64,000 nucleotides of DNA from Bacteroidaceae bacterium (GTDB lineage: Bacteria; Bacteroidota; Bacteroidia; Bacteroidales; Bacteroidaceae): positions 150,902 through 214,901 of the forward strand of contig JAFQBB010000036.1 of NCBI GenBank assembly GCA_017416805.1, given 5' to 3'. Shown in pieces: positions 1-10,382 of the stretch (position 1 is the stretch's first letter; the number at the start of each line of letters is the position of its first letter). The position numbers and the translations under genes were made by a program. The notes under the pieces are model-generated. The model searched no databases. It was not told the origin of the DNA and was given only the letters and a program-made list of their open reading frames with translations.

Positions 1-1616
1 ACATGGTGTTGGTGGGAAACCATCAAGGGGAGGACGAAACCACCACAGGGATTGTGGTATCGTTGGTTTTTGTAAGCATCGCGCTGATTGTCCTGTTCGT
101 CGGACTGTTCAACTTCCTGCATTTCCTGGTGGGGACTATTCTAAACCGCACCCACGAATACAGTATGCGCCGCCTGTTGGGATGCCGTTGGAGGGACCTT
201 TTCCTGATGCTGATGACCCAAATGAGCATGATGATGATTGTCGCCGGCTGGTTGTGCAACTATGTGCTGAGGTGGCTGGATGTGAGAGCCATTGTGCCAC
301 AGAGTGTCTTTGAACCAGACATAGACAGAGGCAAGCTCATGTGGGAAGCAGCCGAATACACCGGTTGGATATTCCTTCTTTGCACGGTCATTTGTGCGGT
401 GTTGAGTTGGCGCATCCACCGCATCACCATCCAGCGGGGCATCGTCGGCAACACAGCCGCACCTCGCCATCACAGGCAGGTGAGCCGCAACCTGCTCTTG
501 GGCTTCCAGTTCTTCACCTGCTGGCTCTTCATCACGCTTACTGTGGCTCTCTACATGCAGGCAAACCTGATACGCAACAAGGTGTTCGAATCGCTGACGC
601 ATGAGGAGAAGGAGCAGATTCTCTCCGTGTCGCTCAGTTCGGGTCTGGTGTCCATTCCTTTCCAAGAAAAGCCTTTCGTATGCCAGCGGTTGGCCAACCA
701 TTCGGGAGTGAAGGAGATGATGCCGCATTCTCACCACGTATTAAACTTGTATAGTAATCATGAGTTTCTGTATAAGCAGCCGGAGGACGAAAGGTGTGCC
801 GCCTGTCCGTCGATAGAGAATGTTCCGCTGAACTACTTTGAATTCATGAACATCGAATTGGTGCGTGGCAGTTTCCCCAAGAAGGAGGGTGAAGTGGCCG
901 TTGATGTGAATTTTGCTTCCCTTTTTGATGAGGACATCATTGGCAAGACTTTCTATCGCAAAGAGCCCTCTATGGCTTACAGGGTGACTGCCATCGTGGG
1001 CAATAACATTTCTTATAATGGAGGAAGTCACACCAATCCCGAAACGGTTTATACTGTGGACGAACATCAGATAATGGTCAGCCGGGTCTATCTGAAGTGC
1101 CATCCCGGTCAGGTGGAGGCGGTGCGCGAACATGTGTTGGCTGAGCTTCGCGAGATTTTCCCCGAGAGTGTGGAGCCGGAAATCTCTACATTGAAAGATG
1201 ATATTGAAAGTTTTCACAAAAGTGAGATAGAAATACAGAAGACGCTCCAGTTCATCTCCATTGTCTGTCTGGCCATCACACTGTTGGGTGTCTATTCAGC
1301 CATCACCATCGACACCGAGCGCCGCCGTCGCGAGGTGGCCATCCGCAAGGTGTTCGGTGCCCGCTTCGGCAATATCCTGTGGATGTTCGGCCGGCGTTAC
1401 TTCTGGTTGCTTGTCATTCCGGCCCTGATTGCTTTCCCGACAGACTTCTTGGTGCTGGATATGATAAGAAGCCGTTCAAAGGTGTTCATCAACATCGGCC
1501 CGCTCTTCTGGTTGGGCATCTTCTTCTGCGTAGCCCTTCTGGTGGTACTCACCATCCTGTGGCGCATCCTGATGGTGGCCCGCACTCATCCGGCGGACGA
1601 GATTGCGAAGAGTTAA
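1..1616 (+). CDS. FtsX/MacB-type ABC transporter permease, C-terminal part
   Basis: The reading frame is open from the left window edge, so the true start lies outside; 537 residues are visible. Membrane segments fall at about 16-47, 66-89, 119-136, 164-186, 415-437, 459-486 and 499-523. A large extracytoplasmic region (about 190-410) separates two FtsX-like modules. This is the usual layout of the roughly 780-800-residue Bacteroidales MacB-like permeases, and the end 'THPADEIAKS' resembles the usual 'NPAEALR' tail. Such proteins move lipoproteins, peptides or antibiotics mechanically with a separate ATPase, which is not visible here. Substrate unknown. The stop codon overlaps that of the convergent ybaK gene. 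Confidence 0.85.
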   Translation, partial: MVLVGNHQGEDETTTGIVVSLVFVSIALIVLFVGLFNFLHFLVGTILNRTHEYSMRRLLGCRWRDLFLMLMTQMSMMMIVAGWLCNYVLRWLDVRAIVPQSVFEPDIDRGKLMWEAAEYTGWIFLLCTVICAVLSWRIHRITIQRGIVGNTAAPRHHRQVSRNLLLGFQFFTCWLFITLTVALYMQANLIRNKVFESLTHEEKEQILSVSLSSGLVSIPFQEKPFVCQRLANHSGVKEMMPHSHHVLNLYSNHEFLYKQPEDERCAACPSIENVPLNYFEFMNIELVRGSFPKKEGEVAVDVNFASLFDEDIIGKTFYRKEPSMAYRVTAIVGNNISYNGGSHTNPETVYTVDEHQIMVSRVYLKCHPGQVEAVREHVLAELREIFPESVEPEISTLKDDIESFHKSEIEIQKTLQFISIVCLAITLLGVYSAITIDTERRRREVAIRKVFGARFGNILWMFGRRYFWLLVIPALIAFPTDFLVLDMIRSRSKVFINIGPLFWLGIFFCVALLVVLTILWRILMVARTHPADEIAKS

Positions 1617-2101
1617 AACAACTCGCACGGTGTGGCTTGTGCGGCGCGGATGAGGTCGGCAGGGGCGAGTTTCATCTGCAGGCCGCGCACACCGGCAGAG
1701 ACATATATATAAGGAAAGTCGAGCGCCGTGCGATGGATGTAGGTGGGGAAATGTTTCTTCATGCCTATGGGCGAGCATCCGCCACGGATGTATCCGGTGA
1801 GGGGAAGCAACTCCTTCATGGGGATGAGGTCGCACTTCTTGTTACCGCTCACCTTGGCGGCCATCTTGAGGTCAACCTCATCGCCACCAGGGATGACGCA
1901 GACGAAGTGTCCCGTCTTGTCGCCATGAAGCACCAAGGTCTTGAACACCTGTTCGATATTCTCGCCTAACTGGGCCACAATATGGTGGGCACTGAGGTCG
2001 CTCTCGTCCACCTCGTAGGGAATAAGTTCATAGGCAATCTTCGCCTTGTCCATCAGGCGGGCCACATTGGTTTTTTGGATTTTATCTTTTTCTTTGGGCA
2101 T
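1613..2101 (-). CDS. ybaK: Cys-tRNA(Pro)/Cys-tRNA deacylase, YbaK/EbsC family
   Basis: The 162-residue protein has the full length of YbaK/EbsC proteins and the single YbaK domain: the start 'KTNVARLMDKAKIAYELIPYE', a central 'VIPGGDEVDLKMAAK' and the late 'YIRGGCSPIGMKK', whose lysine/glycine loop belongs to the family's active site. The family hydrolyses Cys-tRNA mischarged on tRNA(Pro). It lies 89 bases downstream of uvrA on the same strand and may be transcribed with it. The ATG start has no competing upstream ATG. Confidence 0.9.
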   Translation of the reverse strand: MPKEKDKIQKTNVARLMDKAKIAYELIPYEVDESDLSAHHIVAQLGENIEQVFKTLVLHGDKTGHFVCVIPGGDEVDLKMAAKVSGNKKCDLIPMKELLPLTGYIRGGCSPIGMKKHFPTYIHRTALDFPYIYVSAGVRGLQMKLAPADLIRAAQATPCELF

Positions 2102-2109
2102 AGGTTGTT

Positions 2110-2178
2110 ATTTTTTAATAAAGACACTAAGGACTCTAAAGTCCCTAAGGACATTAAGGACCTTAATCTAAAGAATTT
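2110..2178. repeat. word-like AAGGAC/TTAAGGACC repeat tract
   Basis: The spacer between uvrA and ybaK consists of permuted copies of short words such as CTAAGGAC, TAAAGTCC and TTAAGGACCTTAA, including partly self-complementary units. It is noncoding and resembles the other word tracts in this window. Confidence 0.6.
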
Positions 2179-2190
2179 AGGGATTTTAAT

Positions 2191-5016
2191 TTAAAGGCCC
2201 AATTCTTCTCGGAGGAACTTGGGTGTATAGCCTTTCTCGGAGCGGGCAACCTCTTCGGGAGTGCCGCTGGAGAGGAGTACTCCGCCACCACGTCCGCCTT
2301 CGGGCCCCATGTCGATGATATGGTCGGCCATCTTGATGACATCGAGGTTATGCTCGATGACAATGACCGTGTTTCCCTTATCCACCAGCCGGTTGAGCAC
2401 GTTCAAGAGTACGCGGATGTCCTCGAAGTGAAGCCCCGTAGTGGGTTCGTCGAGGATGTAGAGGGTCTTTCCAGTGTCGCGCTTGGAAAGTTCGGTGGCC
2501 AACTTGACACGCTGGCTCTCTCCACCCGAAAGGGTTGTCGAGGGTTGCCCCAACTTGACGTACCCAAGACCTACGTCCTGAAGCACCTTTATCTTGGAGA
2601 GGATATTGGGTACATTCTCGAAAAACTCCACGGCCTGGTTGATGGTCATGTCCAACACATCGGCAATGGACTTGCCTTTGTAGCGCACCTCCAATGTCTC
2701 GCGATTGTAGCGCTTGCCATGGCACACTTCGCAAGGTACCATCACATCGGGAAGGAAGTTCATCTCGATGGTCTTGTATCCGTTTCCACTACAAGCCTCG
2801 CACCGTCCGCCACTGATGTTGAACGAGAAACGTCCGGGCTTGTATCCACGAATCTTTGCTTCGGGAAGTCCGACGAAGAGGTTGCGGATATCGGCAAACA
2901 CATTGGTGTAGGTGGCCGGGTTTGAGCGCGGTGTGCGTCCGATGGGCGATTGGTCCACATCCACCACCTTATCTATATACTCCAATCCCTCGATGGAGTC
3001 ATAGGGCAAGGGGTCTTTGAGTGAACGGTAAAACTTTTGGGAGAGTATGGGGTGAAGAGTCTCGTTGATAAGGGTAGATTTTCCGCTACCCGACACACCC
3101 GTCACACAGATGAGTTTGCCTAAAGGAAATTCCGCGTCCACCTGCTTTAAATTATTTCCCCGTGCTCCGCGAATAATGAGGCTCTTTCCGTTGCCTTTCC
3201 TCCGCTCGGCAGGTACTTCGATTTTCAGTTTTCCATTGAGGTAGTTGGAGGTCAGAGTGTCCTGTTTCAGCATCTCTTGGGGAGTACCCTGGAAGACCAC
3301 TTCGCCACCCAAACGTCCGGCACGGGGTCCCATATCGACCACCCAATCGGCAGCCAGCATCATGTCCTTGTCATGCTCCACCACTATGACTGAGTTTCCC
3401 AAATCGCGCAAAGCGGAGAGGGAGTTTATCAACCGAAGGTTGTCCCGTTGATGAAGACCTATGCTCGGTTCATCAAGGATATAGAGTACATTGACCAGTT
3501 GCGAACCAATCTGAGTGGCCAGACGGATACGCTGGCTTTCGCCTCCCGAAAGGGTCATCGAAGCACGGTTGAGCGAAAGGTAGTCAAGCCCTACATCGAG
3601 CAGGAATTTGAGACGGGTGCGTATTTCCTTCAATATCTCCGTAGCAATGGTGCGCTGCTTGTCCGAGAGGTACTCCTCCACCCCATTGAGCCATTCGTAG
3701 AGTTCGCAGATATCCATTTCGGCCAGCTCCATGATGTTCTTATCGTGGAAGCGATAGCTGAGTGCTTCGCGATTGAGACGCTGGCCATGACATTCGGGGC
3801 AGACGGCCGTACGGGCAAACTGCTCTGCCCACTTCTGTTCGGTAGCACTGGCATCCTGCTCTTGAAGCATCTGTATATACTTCACCAATCCGTCGAAAGT
3901 GACAAAATAATCCGAGCTGGTATGTATAAGGCTTGCCTTGATGCGCAAGCGGTCATCCGAGCCATTGAGGATTTCATCAATGGCTTCGTCGGGCAACTGG
4001 CTGACGGGAGTTTTCAGGTTTGCCTCATACTTCTCAAGCAAAGCCTCTATCTGGAAGAATATCATGGTAGCCTTGTACTTGCCCAAAGGGGCAATGGCAC
4101 CTTCGTGGATAGAGAGTGAACGGTCGGGGATGACCTTATCGACATCAATCAGACTCACAACTCCAAGACCCTTGCATCGGGGACAGGCTCCTTGTGGCGA
4201 ATTGAAAGAGAAATTATGAGGTGCAGGTTCACGATAGGCCAATCCGGTGACAGGGCACATCAAGCGCTTGCTATAGTGGCGCACTTCGCCCGTATCGGCA
4301 TCCAGTATCAGCATCAGGCCATCGCCTTGTTGCATAGCCGTGGCCACACTCTGGCGCAGGCGATTGTCGTCCTGATTGCTCACCTTCATCTTATCAATGA
4401 CAATCTCTATATCATGATTCCTATAACGATCTACCCGCAAACCCGGCAACACCTCCTTAACCTCGCCATCCACACGGGCATAGAGATAACCTTTGCGACG
4501 AATCTGTTCGAACAACTCCTTGTAATGTCCCTTACGGCTACGTACGACGGGAGCCAATATCATGATGCGGCGTCCTTCGTACTGGTTATGGATGAGTTCA
4601 AAAATCTGTTCTTCGGTATATTTCACCATCCGTTCGCCCGAAAGATAAGAATAAGCATCAGATGCACGGGCATATAGCAAACGCAGATAGTCAAACACTT
4701 CAGTAGTAGTGCCTACCGTAGAGCGCGGATTCTTGTTGGTAGTCTTCTGCTCAATGGAGATAACGGGGCTGAGTCCTGTTATCTTATCGACATCAGGTCG
4801 CTCCATCCCCCCCAAGAAGTTACGAGCATAGGCAGAGAATGTTTCGATATAGCGTCGTTGGCCTTCAGCAAAGATGGTATCAAAGGCCAGCGATGACTTG
4901 CCGCTTCCACTCAATCCCGTGATAACGGCCAGTTTGTTACGGGGTATCTCCACATCCACATTCTTCAGGTTGTGTACGCGAGCTCCCCAGACATTTATTT
5001 TTTCTTCTTCGTTCAT
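2191..5016 (-). CDS. uvrA: excinuclease ABC subunit A
   Basis: UvrA is the damage-sensing ATPase of nucleotide excision repair. At 941 residues the protein has full family length. It shows two ABC modules: Walker A 'GLSGSGKSS' near residue 35 and 'GVSGSGKST' near 640, with signature motifs '[12 protein letters not shown]' near 485 and '[12 protein letters not shown]' near 828. Two CxxC-type zinc modules are present, 'CPRCKGLG' and the later 'CEACSGNG...CEVC'. The ATG start at 5016 gives the canonical '[20 protein letters not shown]' beginning a few residues in. No uvrB or uvrC is in the window. Confidence 0.98.
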   Translation of the reverse strand: MNEEEKINVWGARVHNLKNVDVEIPRNKLAVITGLSGSGKSSLAFDTIFAEGQRRYIETFSAYARNFLGGMERPDVDKITGLSPVISIEQKTTNKNPRSTVGTTTEVFDYLRLLYARASDAYSYLSGERMVKYTEEQIFELIHNQYEGRRIMILAPVVRSRKGHYKELFEQIRRKGYLYARVDGEVKEVLPGLRVDRYRNHDIEIVIDKMKVSNQDDNRLRQSVATAMQQGDGLMLILDADTGEVRHYSKRLMCPVTGLAYREPAPHNFSFNSPQGACPRCKGLGVVSLIDVDKVIPDRSLSIHEGAIAPLGKYKATMIFFQIEALLEKYEANLKTPVSQLPDEAIDEILNGSDDRLRIKASLIHTSSDYFVTFDGLVKYIQMLQEQDASATEQKWAEQFARTAVCPECHGQRLNREALSYRFHDKNIMELAEMDICELYEWLNGVEEYLSDKQRTIATEILKEIRTRLKFLLDVGLDYLSLNRASMTLSGGESQRIRLATQIGSQLVNVLYILDEPSIGLHQRDNLRLINSLSALRDLGNSVIVVEHDKDMMLAADWVVDMGPRAGRLGGEVVFQGTPQEMLKQDTLTSNYLNGKLKIEVPAERRKGNGKSLIIRGARGNNLKQVDAEFPLGKLICVTGVSGSGKSTLINETLHPILSQKFYRSLKDPLPYDSIEGLEYIDKVVDVDQSPIGRTPRSNPATYTNVFADIRNLFVGLPEAKIRGYKPGRFSFNISGGRCEACSGNGYKTIEMNFLPDVMVPCEVCHGKRYNRETLEVRYKGKSIADVLDMTINQAVEFFENVPNILSKIKVLQDVGLGYVKLGQPSTTLSGGESQRVKLATELSKRDTGKTLYILDEPTTGLHFEDIRVLLNVLNRLVDKGNTVIVIEHNLDVIKMADHIIDMGPEGGRGGGVLLSSGTPEEVARSEKGYTPKFLREELGL

Positions 5017-5025
5017 TTTTTCAGT

Positions 5026-5058
5026 TACAAGTTACGAGCTGCAAGCTACGAGTGATAG
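5026..5058. repeat. short tract of TTACAAG/CTACGAG words
   Basis: Just upstream of uvrA are tandem words of the form TTACAAG, TTACGAG and CTACGAG. The same word family forms longer tracts at 14136-14245 and 16055-16124. Confidence 0.6.
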
Positions 5059-5188
5059 ATTTGTATAATCTCACATGCCTACTGATGCAACTTCATCTCA
5101 AGGTTAGTGTAAGCCTACTCTTGGGTTAAGGCTGCCTTAAGTGTCTGTTAAGGTTTATTCTAGTTTCGGATGAATATGACGGGCGTTC

Positions 5189-5917
5189 TCAAAATTCTCC
5201 TCCCCCTCCTCCGTTCAAACCGCCTTGTCCACGAAGGATATTGATATCTTGTTTGATGTCATATTTTATTCCGTCCGAGCCACGAGCTTGAATTACAATA
5301 AAATATACTCCATCTTTCACAGGAGTTCCTCCTTTAGTTCCATCCCACCCTTCGTCAATGTTGGAAAAATCCCAACTATGAATGCGTTGCCCCCAACGAT
5401 TGAAAATATTTGCTTTGAATTCGATGAGTGATTTATAAGTGACTTTGAACACATCATTAATACCATCCCCATTAGGCGAAAAGGCATTAGGCACTTTAAG
5501 CGATGATTCACTAATGACAATAGTGATAGGGTCATATTCCTCTTCCAAAGGTTCAGCCAAACCATCAGTCGTATAACTGACACGTAATTGTACTCCAAAT
5601 GTGCCCGAATCGTAAAAAACGTATTCTGTATCGGGTTCGAAACGTCGAAGTATGGGTGATGACGGATTATCGGCAGGGAAAATGACCCATTCATAATTGT
5701 ACGTATATCCATCTTGTTCTGTAGCATTCGCTTCAAACAACATTTTTAATGGTGCCGATGCCGTATAACTATCGCCTGCCGCCAAGATAGTTTCTTCGTC
5801 TGGCGCTTTTCCATTTTCCTCAAGGATTCTTCCTGTCGGACTTGTCACCTGAGCCTGTATGGCCCAATTGGAAACAAAACAAAGTATCAGAGTAAATAAA
5901 ATTTGCTTCTTTATCAT
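5189..5917 (-). CDS. secreted protein with CHU_C/gliding-motility-type C-terminal domain
   Basis: The start at 5917 gives a clean signal peptide (MIKKQILFTLILCF, ending near AIQAQ); the frame continues upstream only to a non-ATG codon. Residues of about 45-135 look like a PKD/Ig-type beta domain. The last 90 contain 'PNAFSPNGDGINDVF', 'FNRWGQ' and 'GWDGTKGGTPVKDGVYFI', the hallmark of the CHU_C/gliding-motility-associated C-terminal domain, often linked to type IX secretion in Bacteroidetes. It is divergent from the LysM gene and has its own TAnnTTTG box. Function unknown; in such a short protein the domain occupies a large share. Confidence 0.85.
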   Translation of the reverse strand: MIKKQILFTLILCFVSNWAIQAQVTSPTGRILEENGKAPDEETILAAGDSYTASAPLKMLFEANATEQDGYTYNYEWVIFPADNPSSPILRRFEPDTEYVFYDSGTFGVQLRVSYTTDGLAEPLEEEYDPITIVISESSLKVPNAFSPNGDGINDVFKVTYKSLIEFKANIFNRWGQRIHSWDFSNIDEGWDGTKGGTPVKDGVYFIVIQARGSDGIKYDIKQDINILRGQGGLNGGGGGEF

Positions 5918-5938
5918 ACAAATAAGTCTTATTTTGTG

Positions 5939-5946
5939 CAAAAATA
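5939..5946 (-). promoter_or_regulatory. -7 box (TATTTTTG) for the CHU_C-domain gene
   Basis: Minus-strand TATTTTTG lies 21 bases upstream of the ATG at 5917 and fits the Bacteroidetes -7 consensus TAnnTTTG. Confidence 0.6.
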
Positions 5947-6032
5947 ATGTTTCCGTCTGAAATAACCGTTGAAAAAGGCTAATAATATTTGCTAAACAGT
6001 CTTATTTAATGTATTGAGTGGAGTTTTTTTTG

Positions 6033-6040
6033 TACTTTTG
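6033..6040 (+). promoter_or_regulatory. -7 box (TACTTTTG) for the LysM gene
   Basis: TACTTTTG fits TAnnTTTG and ends 33 bases before the ATG at 6074. A TTG about 17 bases upstream could serve as a weak -33 element. Confidence 0.6.
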
Positions 6041-6073
6041 TGGCCGTAAAAAACCGGTTTATATTAAAAAGTG

Positions 6074-7882
6074 ATGAATATCTTCAGAAACATATTTCTT
6101 TCAGTTTTCATGCTTTCTTCTTTTATAGGAGTACAGGCACAGGGAAATCTGCATGACAATTTTTCTCATACAGTAGTGCGTGGTCAGACGTTGATGTCCA
6201 TTTCGCGGATGTATGGTGTGACCATAAATGACATCATAGCGTTAAATCCTGGAAGTGACAAACAAATACGTGTTGGTGAAGTATTGAGAATTCCTCAACA
6301 AAGTACATCGCCTGACGGTAGTGTCCGCCGACTCCATTTCCATACTATCCAACCGGGTGAGACTCTTTATCGCCTTACTCAGAAATATCAGGTGGATGCA
6401 TCCTCTATATGCAATGCTAATCCAGGCTTGAGCGCACAAAATTTCCGCTCAGGTCAGGTAATAATTATTCCCCTGTCTGAGCAAAAAAAAGTAGAAGAGA
6501 TTCCTGCTGATACCCCAAAACAGGAAACAACTTCATCACCTTGTCGAGAAATGCATAAAGTGAAGCGCAAGGAGACCATTTTCAGCATCAGTCGCGAATA
6601 TGGAATCAGTGAAAAAGCTCTCATTGATGCCAATCCTGAATTGAAAACAGAGAAATTGAAAAAAGGAAAATTCCTCTGCATACCTTACCCGACCAAAGGA
6701 GTTAAAAAAGAAGAAACAAAACGTCCTGCACAAATTCCGTCAAACGAAGAACTGATAAACCAAAACCGTAAGGAGGCTGAACATTTGAATAAAATTAAAG
6801 CGGCCTTGCTTCTTCCTTTCCTGTTGGATGCCACAAGCGGACAACAGAAACTCATGATTGAATACTATGAAGGATTTCTTTTGGCCGTTGATAGTTTGAA
6901 AAGCCAAGGTATAAACATCGACCTGCATGTCTATGATACAGGTGGAAAAAACAACTCCATTGCCCCACTATTGTCCCAACCAGAGTTGAAAGGCATGGAT
7001 ATAATCTTCGGGCCTGGACATGCGGAACATGTCAAACCTTTGTCCGAATTTGCCAAGGCCAATAAAATCCGTCTGGTAGTTCCGTTTACTTCGAAAGACG
7101 ATGAAGTGTTCAACAACCCTGGAATGTATCAGATAAACACACCCCAATCCTATCTTTACGCACAAGTATTCAAATTGTTTGCTGACCATTTCAGAAATTA
7201 TAATATTGTCTTTGTTGAAGTTGGCGAAGATGAAAAGACTGATTATATCAAAGGATTGAAGCAAGAACTTGATGCCCAAAACATCGCATATAAAAGCATA
7301 CCAATGCCTGAGGTGGTAGAAAATGAAGAGGGAGAACCCACAGTGCCGGGAGTAACTGCCGCACTTGATTCGCTACGTAATAATATCATTGTCCCCACTT
7401 CTGGAAGTAACGTTGCACTCGTAAAACTGATGCCTCTCCTGCAATTTGTACATCGTTCGGAAAATAACCCCTATACGTTGCACATGTTCGGTTATCCCGA
7501 ATGGCAAAAGTACTACAACGACCATTTACAGGCATTTTATGAACTGGATACCTATTTTTATTCTTCATTCTATACCAACAACTTGTTGAAGGCATCCAAA
7601 GATTTTCATAACAACTACCGCCGTTGGTATAATAAGGAAATGGCAAACACCTATCCCAAATATGGAATGTTAGGATTTGATACCGGATTCTGGTTCTTGA
7701 AAGCGCTTGATCAATATGGCTCAAAATTGGAAGAAAACATTAATGCTTTCGACATTATACCTGTACAAACTGGTTTCCACTTTGAACGTGTGAACAATTG
7801 GGGCGGTTTCATCAATAAAAAGGTATTCTTCATCCACATGACCCGTAACCACGAACTTATCAAACTTGATTTTGAACAATGA
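6074..7882 (+). CDS. LysM-repeat protein with periplasmic substrate-binding-like domain
   Basis: An N-terminal signal peptide ends near 'GVQAQG'. Three LysM modules follow (about 33-75, 90-135 and 160-205), each with the 'GQTLMSISRMYGV...NPG' pattern that binds peptidoglycan sugars. Residues of about 240-600 form a bilobed domain like Peripla_BP_6 or LppC ('KAALLLPFLLD', 'IIFGPGHAEHVKPLSEFAKANKIRLVVPFTSKDDE'). LppC-type domains activate penicillin-binding proteins, so a cell-wall role is plausible but inferred. I chose ATG 6074 over the in-frame GTG at 6071. The end overlaps the next gene by ATGA, implying co-transcription. Confidence 0.85.
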   Translation: MNIFRNIFLSVFMLSSFIGVQAQGNLHDNFSHTVVRGQTLMSISRMYGVTINDIIALNPGSDKQIRVGEVLRIPQQSTSPDGSVRRLHFHTIQPGETLYRLTQKYQVDASSICNANPGLSAQNFRSGQVIIIPLSEQKKVEEIPADTPKQETTSSPCREMHKVKRKETIFSISREYGISEKALIDANPELKTEKLKKGKFLCIPYPTKGVKKEETKRPAQIPSNEELINQNRKEAEHLNKIKAALLLPFLLDATSGQQKLMIEYYEGFLLAVDSLKSQGINIDLHVYDTGGKNNSIAPLLSQPELKGMDIIFGPGHAEHVKPLSEFAKANKIRLVVPFTSKDDEVFNNPGMYQINTPQSYLYAQVFKLFADHFRNYNIVFVEVGEDEKTDYIKGLKQELDAQNIAYKSIPMPEVVENEEGEPTVPGVTAALDSLRNNIIVPTSGSNVALVKLMPLLQFVHRSENNPYTLHMFGYPEWQKYYNDHLQAFYELDTYFYSSFYTNNLLKASKDFHNNYRRWYNKEMANTYPKYGMLGFDTGFWFLKALDQYGSKLEENINAFDIIPVQTGFHFERVNNWGGFINKKVFFIHMTRNHELIKLDFEQ

Positions 7883-8607
7883 TATCCGAACCTTTTACAA
7901 CTATGAGCCATAAGAAATTCCGATCAATAATATCAGTCATTTTACTCGTCTGTCTTACATCTTCTGTCAAGGCTCAAATAAGCCAGTATCGGGACAATCT
8001 TGCAATTGGAGTCAATGGTGGTGCAACTTTCAACACTATGTTTTTCAGCCCAAGCATCAAACAACACACTTTGCAAGGATTTTGTGGAGGTATTACAGCC
8101 CGATATATCAGCGAAAAATATTTTGCTATGATATGCGGATTGCAAGTAGAACTGAATTATAGCCAACGCGGATGGAAAGAAAAGATTGAAGATGGTACAG
8201 GCAATACTTACCAACGTACACTTAACTATTTTGAGATTCCATTTCTTGCTCATCTTGCCTTTGGGGCAGACAATCGTGGAGTACGTTTTTTCCTTAATGC
8301 CGGTCCTCAGATGTCTTTCTTCATCAATGACAAGGAAGAAAAAGGTGGTGGAGAATGGATTACAAATTATCGTCCGAATGGGGTGATTTATCAATATGGA
8401 AAAGCTGTCGAAAACAAATTTGAATACGGAATCACCGGTGGTTTAGGTTTGGAAGTGCGTACAGGTATTGGTAGTTTCTTGATAGAAGGACGATATTATT
8501 ATGGACTCTCCGATATTTATGGAAACAGTAAGAAAGATGATTTCTCCCGTTCTGGTCTTTCTGTCATAACTGGTAAAATTACTTATCTGTTTGATTTGAG
8601 GAAATAA
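7879..8607 (+). CDS. outer-membrane beta-barrel protein, PorT-like
   Basis: The 242-residue protein has a signal peptide (core 'IISVILLVCLTSSVKAQ') followed by alternating beta strands: 'NLAIGVNGGATFNTMFF', 'YFAMICGLQVELNYSQRGW', 'LNYFEIPFLAHLAFG', 'VRFFLNAGPQMSFF' and 'EYGITGGLGLEVRTG'. These match the outer-membrane beta-barrel family that includes PorT. The ATG at 7879 overlaps the LysM stop (ATGA); a second ATG at 7903 starts the signal peptide more directly and may be the true start. Pairing with a LysM/LppC-like protein suggests an envelope module. A 15-bp-stem terminator follows. Confidence 0.8.
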   Translation: MISEPFTTMSHKKFRSIISVILLVCLTSSVKAQISQYRDNLAIGVNGGATFNTMFFSPSIKQHTLQGFCGGITARYISEKYFAMICGLQVELNYSQRGWKEKIEDGTGNTYQRTLNYFEIPFLAHLAFGADNRGVRFFLNAGPQMSFFINDKEEKGGGEWITNYRPNGVIYQYGKAVENKFEYGITGGLGLEVRTGIGSFLIEGRYYYGLSDIYGNSKKDDFSRSGLSVITGKITYLFDLRK

Positions 8608-8621
8608 TAATTCTATAATAA

Positions 8622-8659
8622 AAAAGAAGGAGGTTGTTTTGATGCAACCTCCTTCTTTT
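8622..8659. terminator. rho-independent terminator, bidirectional
   Basis: A perfect 15-bp inverted repeat (8622-8636 with 8645-8659) has an 8-base loop and A/T flanks, directly after the barrel gene. Confidence 0.9.
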
Positions 8660-8732
8660 ATAATTACCAATCCTGAGTTTAGTGGTTCTTCTGCAATTTG
8701 GTTGAAAAGGTATGAAAACAGACCCGAAAAAT

Positions 8733-8810
8733 GAACATATGTTCAAGCGTCTCTGAACATATGTTCAAGTGCCAACGAACATATGTTCGTGGCCATTTGA
8801 ACATATGTTC
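8733..8810. repeat. four GAACATATGTTC palindromes at exact 22-bp period
   Basis: The perfect 12-bp palindrome GAACATATGTTC occurs at 8733-8744, 8755-8766, 8777-8788 and 8799-8810. Start-to-start spacing is 22 bp every time, while the 10-bp spacers differ. The array lies between two convergent genes (the barrel gene and proS), so it is not an ordinary promoter. The geometry suggests a protein-binding array on one face of the helix. Confidence 0.9.
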
Positions 8811-8847
8811 CTATTTTTTCCTAATTTCAATCAAAATATAGACCAAT

Positions 8848-10338
8848 TTAGTATGCCCTTGCAAATAGTACACGGCGTGCACTGGGCTTACCAGTCACCA
8901 TACACTTGCCCGGAGTAAGACTCTCCTCATCGGCTTCGAAAGGAATACAACGGATAGTTGCCTTAGTCTCTTCTTTGATACGCTCCTCGGTCTCAGGAGT
9001 ACCGTCCCAGTGAGCAAGGATGAATCCACCCTTCTCAATCTGCTCCTTGAACTCCTCATAAGTATCCACCTTGGTGGTATTTTCCTTCCGATACTTCAAT
9101 GCCTTCTGGAAGATGTTCTCCTGAATCTCATCCAACAGATTCTTCACATACTCCTCAATACCATCACAAGTCACGGTCTGTTTCTCCAAAGTATCACGAC
9201 GCATCACCTCCATGGTGTTGTTCTCCAAGTCGCGTCCACCCATCACCAAGCGTACGGGAACTCCCTTCAATTCATATTCGGCAAACTTGAATCCCGGACG
9301 TTTGTTGTCAGCATTGTCATATTTCACACTGATGCCCATCTTCTTCAAATTGGCCACTATACCGCCAATCTTTTCGTTCAAGGCATTCAGTTGTTCTTCA
9401 TTCTTATAAATAGGTACGATGACAACCTGGATAGGTGCCAACTTCGGAGGAAGTACCAATCCGTTATCATCAGAGTGTGTCATGATGAGGGCACCCATCA
9501 AACGGGTAGAAACTCCCCAAGAAGTGGCCCATACATATTGCAACTGGTTTTCCTTATCTACGAATTGTACATCGAAAGCCTTGGCAAAGTTCTGTCCGAG
9601 GAAGTGCGAAGTACCACTTTGCAAAGCTTTACCGTCCTGCATCAAAGCCTCGATGGTGTAAGTGTCCAATGCACCGGCAAAACGTTCGTTGGCACTCTTC
9701 ACGCCCTTCACCACGGGTACGGCCATGTACTTCTCAGCAAAGTCTCCATAGACATGAAGCATTTTCTGTGCCTCTTCCTCAGCCTCTTCGCGGGTAGCAT
9801 GGGCTGTATGTCCTTCTTGCCAAAGGAACTCTGCCGTACGAAGGAAGAGGCGGGTACGCATCTCCCAACGCATCACATTTGCCCATTGGTTACACAAGAT
9901 AGGAAGGTCGCGGTAAGATTGGATCCAATTCTTATACGTACTCCAAATAATAGTCTCTGATGTCGGGCGGATAATGAGTTCCTCTTCCAAACGGGCCGCA
10001 GGATCTACCACCACCCCACTTCCATCGGGAGCATTCTTCAATCGGTAATGTGTCACCACGGCACATTCTTTGGCAAAGCCCTCCACATGGTCAGCTTCGC
10101 GGCTCAGGTATGATTTGGGAATCAGCAAGGGGAAATAGGCATTTACATGTCCTGTTTCTTTAAACATGTCATCCAACTGGCGTTGCATCTTCTCCCAGAT
10201 GGCATATCCGTAAGGTTTGATTACCATACAACCACGCACAGCACTCTGCTCTGCAAGGTCCGCCTTTACAACAAGGTCATTGTACCATTGGCTATAATTC
10301 TCACTTCGTTTAGTGAGTTCTTTCAATTCTTTTGCCAT
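8848..10338 (-). CDS. proS: prolyl-tRNA synthetase, archaeal/eukaryal-like (type 3)
   Basis: The 496-residue class II synthetase charges tRNA(Pro). It starts '[42 protein letters not shown]', typical of the short ProS lacking the bacterial editing insertion. Class II motifs are visible: '[40 protein letters not shown]' (motif 2) and '[33 protein letters not shown]' (motif 3), followed by an anticodon-binding domain and a C-terminal extension ending in Tyr. The ATG has a TAnnTTTG box 45 bases upstream. ybaK, elsewhere in this window, deacylates Cys-tRNA(Pro), the usual ProRS error. Confidence 0.97.
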   Translation of the reverse strand: MAKELKELTKRSENYSQWYNDLVVKADLAEQSAVRGCMVIKPYGYAIWEKMQRQLDDMFKETGHVNAYFPLLIPKSYLSREADHVEGFAKECAVVTHYRLKNAPDGSGVVVDPAARLEEELIIRPTSETIIWSTYKNWIQSYRDLPILCNQWANVMRWEMRTRLFLRTAEFLWQEGHTAHATREEAEEEAQKMLHVYGDFAEKYMAVPVVKGVKSANERFAGALDTYTIEALMQDGKALQSGTSHFLGQNFAKAFDVQFVDKENQLQYVWATSWGVSTRLMGALIMTHSDDNGLVLPPKLAPIQVVIVPIYKNEEQLNALNEKIGGIVANLKKMGISVKYDNADNKRPGFKFAEYELKGVPVRLVMGGRDLENNTMEVMRRDTLEKQTVTCDGIEEYVKNLLDEIQENIFQKALKYRKENTTKVDTYEEFKEQIEKGGFILAHWDGTPETEERIKEETKATIRCIPFEADEESLTPGKCMVTGKPSARRVLFARAY

Positions 10339-10382
10339 ATATTTTTATTAATATGTATTATTCTTGTTATTATTTCGAGCCG

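Noticed and set aside
8733-8810. CRISPR-like array
   Set aside because: Repeats are 12-bp palindromes with 10-bp spacers, far shorter than CRISPR units, and no cas gene is present.
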